From positions 2,062-9,261 of the forward strand of contig PMCR01000582.1 of assembly GCA_003155465.1 (NCBI GenBank): 7,200 nt of DNA. Direction: 5' to 3'. Below, piece by piece: positions 1 through 5,729 of the stretch. Position 1 is the stretch's first letter; every line of letters begins with the position of its first letter. The position numbers were made by a program, and so were the translations under genes. Below the pieces are notes generated by a model. It worked only from the letters and a program-made list of their open reading frames with translations. It did not search any database and was not told the DNA's origin. The DNA comes from Myxococcales bacterium. GTDB lineage: Bacteria > Myxococcota > Polyangia > Fen-1088.

Positions 1-585
1 GAGCCGATCGAAGTGACTCTGGCTGTGACCGGCGTTCTGGAGCGCCTGGGCGTCGAGTATCTGGTTGGTGGTTCTCTGGCCACTTCGTTGCACGGCATTC
101 CGCGCGCCACTCTCGATGTGGACATCGTTGCCGATCTTCGGATGACTCACCTGGATCCATTCGTCGCGGCCCTACGGGAGGCATTCTTCGTCGACGCAGA
201 CATGGTGAGAGACGCAATTCGCAGGCGCGCCACCTTCAACATTCTCCACCTCGCGACCATGTTCAAAGTCGACGTATTCGTGGCCGGCGCGGACGATCTG
301 CTGGCCGTCGAGCTGGCGCGCAAACAGCGCGTGCAGGTCTTGGAAGAACCGCGAGCCGATGTGTTCGTCGCCAGTCCTGAAGACATGGTGTTGCAGAAGC
401 TCATCTGGTACCGCAATGGCGGCGGCGTTTCGGATCGACAGTGGGGCGACGTGGTTGGCGTGATCAAGACGCAAGGGAAACGGTTGGATATGGCCTATCT
501 CCGCCTCTGGGCGACCCGGAAGGGAATCGCTGATCTGCTAGATCGCGTTTTGGCTGAAACCGGCGGAACGCGCGCCCACCGCTAG
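1..585 (+). CDS. Nucleotidyltransferase-fold protein (AbiEii-like), 5' end outside window
   Basis: The reading frame is open from base 1, so the true start probably lies upstream. The first start codon inside the window is GTG at 13, giving 190 residues. Counting from that GTG, the sequence shows the minimal nucleotidyltransferase signature: GGS at 19-21, the metal-binding pair D35-V-D37, and a third carboxylate at D87 in KVDVFV. A helical C-terminal part follows, with SPEDMVLQKLIWYR at 121-134 and a DRQWGDV stretch at 141-147. Small stand-alone proteins of this kind belong to the AbiEii/DUF6036-like group of predicted nucleotidyltransferases. Some relatives are toxins that transfer nucleotides to tRNA or protein, but many have no known substrate. 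No partner antitoxin gene is visible, though one could lie upstream. The fold is fairly clear; the biological role is not. The gene ends 96 bases before, and converges on, the tRNA-Gly gene. Confidence 0.7.
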   Translation, partial: EPIEVTLAVTGVLERLGVEYLVGGSLATSLHGIPRATLDVDIVADLRMTHLDPFVAALREAFFVDADMVRDAIRRRATFNILHLATMFKVDVFVAGADDLLAVELARKQRVQVLEEPRADVFVASPEDMVLQKLIWYRNGGGVSDRQWGDVVGVIKTQGKRLDMAYLRLWATRKGIADLLDRVLAETGGTRAHR

Positions 586-629
586 CTCGTGAAGTCCCCG
601 AAGAGGGAAGCGAGAGGGGAGCCGGCGGC

Positions 630-663
630 GGGTGGGGGGCCGAAGGGCGGAGCGCCCCCTCCC
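630..663. terminator. GC hairpin between convergent genes, possible bidirectional terminator
   Basis: GGG-T-GGGGG at 630-638 can pair with CCCCC-T-CCC at 655-663, with one T-T mismatch and a loop of about 16 bases. It lies between the stop of the nucleotidyltransferase gene and the 3' end of the oppositely oriented tRNA gene, where a shared terminator would be expected. Neither side has a clear T tract: the minus strand reads ATTTTGATGG just after the tRNA, before the hairpin. A classical intrinsic terminator is therefore not proven. Confidence 0.3.
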
Positions 664-680
664 AGGGTTCCCATCAAAAT

Positions 681-755
681 TGGAGCGGGCGAAGGGACTT
701 GAACCCTCGACGTTCACCTTGGCAAGGTGACACTCTACCACTGAGTTACGCCCGC
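681..755 (-). tRNA. tRNA-Gly (anticodon GCC)
   Basis: Read on the minus strand, all parts of a 75-base tRNA are present. The 7-bp acceptor stem is GCGGGCG (755-749) paired with CGCCCGC (691-685). The D stem is ACTC/GAGT, and the anticodon stem TCACC/GGTGA encloses the loop TTGCCAA with anticodon GCC at 723-721. The T stem is GAGGG/CCCTT with loop TTCAAGT, including one G-U pair. Discriminator U is followed by an encoded CCA at 683-681. It reads GGC and GGU glycine codons, which are abundant in the Gly-rich proteins nearby. No second tRNA follows it. Confidence 0.97.
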
Positions 756-766
756 AGAGGTGACTT

Positions 767-795
767 GGTTTATGCGGAAACCTCCTTTCCGTCAA
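767..795 (-). promoter_or_regulatory. Candidate sigma-70-type promoter for tRNA-Gly
   Basis: On the minus strand TTGACG (795-790) matches the -35 consensus at five of six positions. It is followed after 17 bases by TAAACC (772-767), a weak -10. Transcription would start near 760, about five bases before the mature tRNA 5' end, as is usual for tRNA genes. An alternative -10, CATAAA two bases upstream, matches better but leaves a 15-base spacer. Confidence 0.4.
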
Positions 796-1247
796 GGGGT
801 TGGCGGGTTGTTTCGTTCTTGTCCGCGTGCGCCGAAGCGCGGCCACAGGTCCATGCTCGTTTCCCGTGTAGCCGCGGAGTGCGCGGGCGGGACGAGAAGA
901 TGGGTCGCGCCGCACCCTTGGCGGTCGGCTCGCGCACCGGACGCCTTTCCGGTGGCATTCGGGACGATCACGCCGAATCCCTCCAGTTCATCCGGCACCA
1001 GCCGGTTGCTCGTCCCCGGTGACGAACGGCCGTTGCGGTCGATCCCTCGCCTTGGACAAACTGCCATCTTCATCAGCCTCATTCGGTCGGATGGTGGACC
1101 AAGTTTGAAGCGGTGCCGGTAGGGGGCGCGTTTACGCGTCCACGACTGCGACCACCCTTCATTGGCTGGCTGGGTACTGCGCCTTGGGCTACGTGCTTCT
1201 GCCAGACGCCCAGCGGCATCGCTGCGCTCGCCCCGGGATCAGGAAGC
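796..1247. other. No supported gene
   Basis: About 450 bases with several overlapping open frames on both strands. None has a recognisable domain, a convincing ribosome binding site or a clear codon bias. I see no tRNA, no array and no obvious hairpin terminator. On the minus strand the frame ending at 792 contains a short protein-like phrase (LEGFGVIVP, near 980-1005), but it stands alone and is too short to call a gene remnant. Confidence 0.5.
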
Positions 1248-1259
1248 TTGACAGGGTCG

Positions 1260-1288
1260 TTCCGAAGAACTGCGGTTTCGGCTATACT
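1260..1288 (+). promoter_or_regulatory. Candidate promoter upstream of the IHF/HU-like gene
   Basis: TATACT at 1283-1288 is a near-consensus -10 hexamer. At 17-base spacing the -35 position reads TTCCGA (1260-1265), only three of six matches. A perfect TTGACA lies at 1248-1253 but is 29 bases from TATACT, too far for one sigma-70 promoter. Start of transcription would be near 1295, leaving an untranslated leader of about 140 bases before the IHF-like gene, or almost none before the short ORF starting at 1298. Confidence 0.4.
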
Positions 1289-1297
1289 CGCCACCCG

Positions 1298-1438
1298 ATG
1301 TTCAGCATCCCCTCTGAGCCGGAAGCCCCTGCTGGCGACTTCCCCGCCCGCCCAGTTGCGGCCACCGAGGCGGATAGCAGGAGCCGCAGTGGTCAAGCTG
1401 GCCACGTCGCTCAAGTGGGCATGGGGGTGGCAGCATGA
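1298..1438 (+). CDS. Possible 46-residue leader ORF
   Basis: An ATG at 1298 sits ten bases after the TATACT element, so it would be nearly leaderless. It opens a 46-residue frame beginning MFSIPSEPEAPAGDF and ending GMGVAA. Its TGA overlaps the ATG of the next gene as ATGA (1435-1438), an arrangement often used for translational coupling. Against it: no Shine-Dalgarno site, no recognised family, and the same frame stays open back to 1184, so it may be chance in GC-rich DNA. Reported as a candidate only. Confidence 0.2.
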   Translation: MFSIPSEPEAPAGDFPARPVAATEADSRSRSGQAGHVAQVGMGVAA

Positions 1439-1845
1439 CTCGGGCCGGCCTCATTGAGCGCATCCTCCAGGAAAGGCGCATGACCAGACGGCAGGCCGAG
1501 ATTGCGGTCAAGGCCATCTTCGACTGCTTGCAGGATTCTCTGCTTCGAGGCGATCCGGTTGAGCTTCGGGGCTTTGGGACGTTCGACATCAGGCACTGCG
1601 GACCCTACCGAGGGCGTAATCCGCGCACCGGCCAATCTGTCGAGGTCAAGGCGAGGCGGCTGCCTTTTTTCAGACCAAGTCCGGCGCTCGTTGATCGAGT
1701 GAACAAGGGTCAACAGCCACCGGCAAGCCTCGTTCACGACGGACCCGGGGTGCCCAGAAAATCGACCGGCATTACTGGCGTGTGGATGGCGATCGAGGAG
1801 CAAGAAGCCCCGAAGGCCGACGAGATCACTCGGCGGATGTGCTAG
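1435..1845 (+). CDS. IHF/HU-family DNA-bending protein with C-terminal extension
   Basis: Nucleoid-associated protein, 136 residues. Residues 1-90 are a complete IHF/HU domain: two N-terminal helices (MTRAGLIERILQERRMTRRQ, then AEIAVKAIFDCLQDSLLRGD), the signature ELRGFGTFDIR at 43-53, and the beta-arm tip RNPRTG at 61-66. The arm-tip proline P63 is the residue that intercalates in DNA and kinks it. The core closes with LPFFRPSPALVDRVN. The RGRNPRTGQSVEV arm looks closer to IHF-beta than to HU. Family members usually stop near 90-100 residues; here a tail of about 46 residues (91-136, KGQQPPASLV to ITRRMC) follows and resembles nothing I recognise. The start at 1435 has only a weak upstream G-rich stretch (1423-1430). 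The gene ends 9 bases before the GH16 lipoprotein gene on the same strand, so the two may be co-transcribed. Confidence 0.88.
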   Translation: MTRAGLIERILQERRMTRRQAEIAVKAIFDCLQDSLLRGDPVELRGFGTFDIRHCGPYRGRNPRTGQSVEVKARRLPFFRPSPALVDRVNKGQQPPASLVHDGPGVPRKSTGITGVWMAIEEQEAPKADEITRRMC

Positions 1846-1854
1846 GGTCGCGCC

Positions 1855-3141
1855 ATGAAGCGAGCCTTGCCGCTGACTGCCTTGGTGGCATTGGGGGCTT
1901 GGTCGGGCTGCCTGCTAGACGCAGGCGGCCTTCAAACGCAGGCGGTGTCTCCGGACAGCGGAGGCAACAGCGCGAGCCCCGTCGGGGGAGCCGCGGCCAG
2001 TGGTAGCGCGCCGGGTTCAGGCCAAGGCTCGGGTGGGGCGTCGGGCGATGCCTGGACGCTAGGCAAGGACGCAGGCACGGGCTCAGGAGATGCGGCGAAC
2101 AGCGGCAGCACATCAGGCAGCGACGCGGGCGCGGGCGGCGAAGATGTTCCCAGCGGCGGAGGCAGCTCTGGCAGCGACGAGAGCACGGGCTCAGGAAGTG
2201 CGCCGAGCAGCGACGGCACTTCGGGCAACGACGCAGGCACGGGCGGCGAAGATGCGCCAAGCGGCGGCGGCACCGCGGGCAGCGACGCAGGCACGGGCTC
2301 AGACAGCGCCTCGGACAGCAGCGAAGTGTCGAGTGGCGATACCGGGTTGATTTCGAGTGATGGTGCGCGAAATGACGGTCCCGCGGCAAACGACGCCGGG
2401 CTTGACTCGGGCGGGGGCACGAGCTGGCAGCTGGTTTGGTCGGACGAGTTCGATCTTGCCACCAACTCCGGAGCTGACACGACGAAGTGGAATGTTGCCA
2501 CCTGGGAGCCGAACACGGTGAACGGCGAACGGCAGAAGTACACGGCGCGACCGCAGAACGTCTTCCACGACGGCCGGGGCCACCTCGTGCTTCGCGGCCT
2601 TGACGACCCCTGGATCAGCAACGGCACCACATACCCGTACACCTCTGGCCGCCTGCAGAGCGACGGGAAATTCCAGTTCAGATTCGGCCGCGTCGAGGTG
2701 CGCGCCAAGCTGCCGGCCGGGCGGGGTTCGTTCCCGGCCATTCTGCTCATGGGGACCACGGGGGCTTGGCCTCAGTGTGGCGAAATCGGAATGTTGGAGC
2801 AGTGGGGGCAGGACAAGAGCTGGCTGTACTGCTCGACCTATGCCGGCGGGGCGTCCGGCGACATCGGCAACCAGAAGGTCACCTTCCCCGATGCCACCAC
2901 GCTATCGTCCGATTTCCACGTGTACGCGCTCGAGTGGTATTCGGATCACATGGTCTTCTTCATTGATGACGTGCAGGTGGCGCGCTCAACCTTCGACGCG
3001 ACGTCGCCCTTCTACACCGGGATGTACTACCTCATTCTCGACGTTGCTATCGGGGGCACCATGGGTGGTACGGTGGACGACGCGGGCGGCTTCCCGATGG
3101 ACTTGGTGCTCGACTACGTGCGCGTGTACTCGCAGCCGTAG
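1855..3141 (+). CDS. Secreted GH16-family glycoside hydrolase lipoprotein with altered active site
   Basis: 428 residues. The N-terminus MKRALPLTALVALGAWSGC is a lipoprotein signal peptide with lipid-accepting C19; leucine at +2 fits outer-membrane sorting by the E. coli rule. Residues 30-185 are a Gly/Ser/Asp linker holding five 18-residue repeats. From about 191 the GH16 jelly-roll domain runs to the end: WSDEFD (195-200), NGERQKYT (223-230), TSGRL, FGRVEVRAKLPAGRG (277-291), DFHVYALEW (353-361), FFIDDVQV and DYVRVYSQP. GH16 enzymes cleave beta-1,3/1,4-glucans or galactans using the motif ExDxxE. Here it reads E310-I-G-M-L-E315: nucleophile and acid/base glutamates are present but the middle Asp is Gly. 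The usual WPAFWM stretch is FPAILLM (293-299), and the conserved His of the following strand appears replaced by Tyr329. It may be a weak or re-specialised enzyme or a glycan binder. The start has AGGG at 1844-1847, overlapping the previous stop codon. Confidence 0.9.
   Translation: MKRALPLTALVALGAWSGCLLDAGGLQTQAVSPDSGGNSASPVGGAAASGSAPGSGQGSGGASGDAWTLGKDAGTGSGDAANSGSTSGSDAGAGGEDVPSGGGSSGSDESTGSGSAPSSDGTSGNDAGTGGEDAPSGGGTAGSDAGTGSDSASDSSEVSSGDTGLISSDGARNDGPAANDAGLDSGGGTSWQLVWSDEFDLATNSGADTTKWNVATWEPNTVNGERQKYTARPQNVFHDGRGHLVLRGLDDPWISNGTTYPYTSGRLQSDGKFQFRFGRVEVRAKLPAGRGSFPAILLMGTTGAWPQCGEIGMLEQWGQDKSWLYCSTYAGGASGDIGNQKVTFPDATTLSSDFHVYALEWYSDHMVFFIDDVQVARSTFDATSPFYTGMYYLILDVAIGGTMGGTVDDAGGFPMDLVLDYVRVYSQP
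2062..2331 (+). repeat. Five tandem 54-bp units coding an 18-residue linker repeat
   Basis: Residues 70-159 of the GH16 lipoprotein divide exactly into five 18-residue units, each starting G-[SKN]-D, for example GSDAGAGGEDVPSGGGSS and GNDAGTGGEDAPSGGGTA. Units begin at 2062, 2116, 2170, 2224 and 2278. Units 2 and 4 share GGED.PSGGG while 1, 3 and 5 share a TGS core, so there is a higher-order 108-bp period. The acidic, Gly/Ser-rich composition fits a flexible spacer that holds the catalytic domain away from the membrane. Confidence 0.9.
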
Positions 3142-3143
3142 CG

Positions 3144-4013
3144 CTATTGGAAGTCGCAGCAGTACAGAGTCGCCGGGTAGCGTTCTGCGCTGAGCCCCGG
3201 GAATCCGGGGTCGGGACAGTGCATGCGCGGGTTGTAGTCCTCTTCGGGAGTGTCGGGCCCGTAGCAGGCAAAACCGAACCGGCCCGGCTGACAATCGGAA
3301 ACGCCCGTGTGCTGCACACAGCTGCCGCCAGGGGGACCCAACCCCGGGGTGTAGCAGCAGAAGGTATTGTAGCTGGGGTTGGCTGCCGGCTTCGGAACTG
3401 AGCAAAGCTGATAGTAGAGGTCGGCGCGGCTCTTGTTGGCGCCCAGGTCCTGTGCCGTCGGCAGGCTGCCAGCGGGGCAGATCCATCCCATCAAGCGCGC
3501 CGAGCAGCCCACGGCGTCGGACTGAGTACAGCCCGGCGTTCGTTTTGTGCCCGAGCAGCAGTATTTGATCAAGTCATCTTTTCTGACGCCTTGATTGCAG
3601 TAAACGGCGGGGTTGAGCGCTTCGGGGCGATCCGCGCCCCAACATTGGTATCCGGTGGTGTCCGGGTCGCAGATGGCGACTGGATCGTAGGCGCAGGATG
3701 TTGTCTGGGCGGAGCAGCAATAGCCGTGCGGCCCATCCCCAGAGGCAGGACCTTGGTCGGCGCACACCAGGCCTTGGGGAACCCCGTCGATGTAGGTCGG
3801 GCGGTAGTCCGGCCGGGCTGTCCCAGTGCACGAATAGGCGACAAGACCGAGAGATTCGGGCGAAGCCCCGCCGATGGTGCAGTTGACCGTGGCCGGATCA
3901 ACAACACATGTGCCGCTCGGGACCGTGTCGTTGTTCGTGCACGCGCTTGTGCCCAGGCCGCACAGCAGCGGCACTAGGGGAAGGCACAGCGGGCGCTTCT
4001 TCGTGATTGTCAT
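3144..4013 (-). CDS. Lipoprotein with four six-cysteine modules, function unknown
   Basis: 289 residues. The signal peptide (KK in the n-region, hydrophobic LCLPLVPLLCGLG) ends in TSAC, giving lipid-accepting C25. The rest holds 24 cysteines in four modules of one layout: C36 45 62 84 99 100; C107 115 124 139 152 153; C162 170 179 204 219 220; C232 241 250 266 285 286. The pattern is C-x7-8-C-x8-16-C-x14-24-C-x12-18-CC. An aromatic residue stands two before the third Cys (Y60, Y122, W177, F248) and one directly before each CC (Y98, Y151, F218, Y284). I do not recognise the module. The pattern predicts small disulfide-bonded domains exposed outside the cytoplasm, perhaps for binding glycan or protein. 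The ATG lies 4 bases after the stop of the GH28 gene with no clear Shine-Dalgarno site, which suggests translational coupling. The stop is 2 bases from the stop of the convergent GH16 gene. Confidence 0.9.
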   Translation of the reverse strand: MTITKKRPLCLPLVPLLCGLGTSACTNNDTVPSGTCVVDPATVNCTIGGASPESLGLVAYSCTGTARPDYRPTYIDGVPQGLVCADQGPASGDGPHGYCCSAQTTSCAYDPVAICDPDTTGYQCWGADRPEALNPAVYCNQGVRKDDLIKYCCSGTKRTPGCTQSDAVGCSARLMGWICPAGSLPTAQDLGANKSRADLYYQLCSVPKPAANPSYNTFCCYTPGLGPPGGSCVQHTGVSDCQPGRFGFACYGPDTPEEDYNPRMHCPDPGFPGLSAERYPATLYCCDFQ

Positions 4014-4017
4014 TGCG

Positions 4018-5682
4018 CTACTGAAGCCATCCCGGGGGCACTTCCGGCGTGGGCAAGGTCGGGAAGACGCAAGGAACCGGCGCGTCCCCCTCTCTCCTGA
4101 TGTCGGTCAGGGTAACCCCCTGGCCAGTGGGAACGAAATTGACGCTTCCGGGTCCGAGCGTGATGTCGGCAAACTCCGCCGCCACGTCCAAGGAACCCAG
4201 ATTGTCTACAATTACGTTGTCCAGCGTGACCGGACCGACCGGTCGGGCCGCGTTGAAGCCTTCGATCGTCACGACCGGCCGCTGGAGACCCATGCAGGTA
4301 ACGTGATGGACTCTCCGGAACGTTAGCGTCTTGAAGTCCGGATACAAGGTTCCCGCGAACTGGGGATTGTAAGCGGTGCTGATCAGAATCGCGTTGGTCA
4401 TGTCGCGCATGCAGATGTTGGTATATGAGATGTTGTTGACCAAGCCTCCCCGGCTCTCGTCGGATTTCACCCGAATGCCGTTGAAATCAGAGGCCGTTGC
4501 CTCGTACCCAACCGGGCGGGAATCGGCATCGATGGTCAGGTCGTAGACCGTCACGTTTTCCACCCCGCGATGTTGCACGCCGTCGCGCGAAGTGTAGCTT
4601 CCGTAGGTCTCGCTGCCGATTGACATCCCGTGGCCGGTACCGAAGTGATTGTGCGCGACAATAAGGTCGGATACCCAGTGGCCACCTTTGATGGCGATTT
4701 GATCGTCTCCGGTGCTGATGGTGTTGCACGCGATGACCCCGCAGTACGCAATACTTCCCTCTCCAGGGTCGACACCGTCGCTGTTGCGGGCGAAGCTCGG
4801 CGTCAGCACCTCGCCTTTGCTGTTGGTCCATCGCGAAGGCGTGAGGATGGTAATGCCCCAGACGATGAAACCGTTGCCAGGGCTCGAACAAACTCCGTCA
4901 GCCGGGGCCGAGGTTATCTTGACGTGGAATTTCGGCGAATTGTGCAGGGTGATCCGATAGAGCAACAGGCCGGTGGTCCCGGTGGCCGTATTGATCAGCG
5001 TGGGATTCCCGATGCTGCCGTCGATCGCCCGAAGGGCATAAGAGGACTGCCACCACGAGTAGTCCCTCCCGACGAGCGGCTCGCCGCCTTGGCCGTCAAT
5101 TGTTCCGTCGCCGACGATGGCAGGACTTGTGCCACCCATGGTGATGAAGTCGGTGCATGCACCCGAATCGCTGATGCCGAGCAGGCCACAATTCCCGGTT
5201 TTCTGATAGAGGTCGGGGTTGCGCGAGGCGTACAGGGTGGTCCCCGCGTCGATCCACAACGTGACGCTGTTGAGCAGCAGGTGCGCCGCGACGAAGGCGT
5301 TGTTCGACCCGTCGCTGACGAGCTTGACCGCTCGGTCCTTGCACGCCGACAGGGCAGCTTGGATACGGTCCGTGTCCAGGGGGTGGCTCAGGTCGTCTTC
5401 GGTGGGCGACGACTTGTTGGCGGTCAGGGTCTGGCAGATGTCAGTCGGAAGCTTTGGCTCTGCCGGCAGGTTTGGATCATCGGCGCCACAAGCCGCGCCG
5501 CCGGCCGAATCGGCCGCGGGAGGCGCGCTGCCGCACACATAGTCGATGGCGGGGAGGTCGTCATTGGCCCCGCAGGCGGCGGCCCCCAGCAGCGAGACGG
5601 CCCCTAGGAAGTCGAGCCGTCTCGCTCTTGACCAGCGGGCCCCTGGCTCCGGAACCGTCACGCCATCCCGTCGCTTGGTCAT
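4018..5682 (-). CDS. Glycoside hydrolase family 28 (polygalacturonase-type) lipoprotein
   Basis: 554 residues from the ATG at 5682. A GTG at 5691 in the same frame is possible, but it lies inside GGGTGGA (5693-5687), which suits as ribosome binding site for the ATG. The signal region SRARRLDFLGAVSLLGAAAC has lipid-accepting C37, and its twin arginines R21-R22 before a DFLG stretch suggest a possible Tat route. The rest is a right-handed parallel beta-helix of family GH28, with every hallmark visible: NSDG (300-303, D302), TGDDQIAIK (D326, D327), GHGMSIGSE (H351) and IRVKS (R404, K406). GH28 enzymes hydrolyse alpha-1,4-galacturonosyl bonds in pectin by inversion; some members act on rhamnogalacturonan or xylogalacturonan, and endo or exo action cannot be read from sequence. 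Middle gene of a probable three-gene minus-strand operon, 47 bases after the repeat lipoprotein and 4 bases before the six-cysteine-module lipoprotein. Confidence 0.93.
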   Translation of the reverse strand: MTKRRDGVTVPEPGARWSRARRLDFLGAVSLLGAAACGANDDLPAIDYVCGSAPPAADSAGGAACGADDPNLPAEPKLPTDICQTLTANKSSPTEDDLSHPLDTDRIQAALSACKDRAVKLVSDGSNNAFVAAHLLLNSVTLWIDAGTTLYASRNPDLYQKTGNCGLLGISDSGACTDFITMGGTSPAIVGDGTIDGQGGEPLVGRDYSWWQSSYALRAIDGSIGNPTLINTATGTTGLLLYRITLHNSPKFHVKITSAPADGVCSSPGNGFIVWGITILTPSRWTNSKGEVLTPSFARNSDGVDPGEGSIAYCGVIACNTISTGDDQIAIKGGHWVSDLIVAHNHFGTGHGMSIGSETYGSYTSRDGVQHRGVENVTVYDLTIDADSRPVGYEATASDFNGIRVKSDESRGGLVNNISYTNICMRDMTNAILISTAYNPQFAGTLYPDFKTLTFRRVHHVTCMGLQRPVVTIEGFNAARPVGPVTLDNVIVDNLGSLDVAAEFADITLGPGSVNFVPTGQGVTLTDIRREGDAPVPCVFPTLPTPEVPPGWLQ

Positions 5683-5729
5683 CAAGTCCACCCAGGTCTA
5701 GTTCGTCGTGAGTGGGGAAGCGAGGCTGC

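Noticed and set aside
538..915. Minus-strand open frame of 125 codons with the phrase NSVVECHLAKVNVEGSSP
   Set aside because: This is the well-known spurious translation of a tRNA gene; the frame crosses tRNA-Gly at 681-755.
792..1082. Minus-strand frame with LEGFGVIVP, faintly like a segment of protoporphyrinogen oxidase
   Set aside because: Only about ten residues look alike, with no continuation in any frame on either side; not enough for a pseudogene call.
2062..2331. Regular tandem repeats considered as a CRISPR array
   Set aside because: Units are contiguous, in frame and have no unique spacers; they encode a protein linker. The same holds for 6210-6437.
1826..2389. Minus-strand frame very rich in Cys and Arg
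   Set aside because: It is the reverse reading of the 54-bp Gly/Ser repeat region in the GH16 gene, so its repeats and cysteines are by-products.
4630..5607. Plus-strand open frame of 325 codons
   Set aside because: It lies wholly antisense to the GH28 gene, which has all family motifs; long shadow frames are normal in GC-rich DNA.
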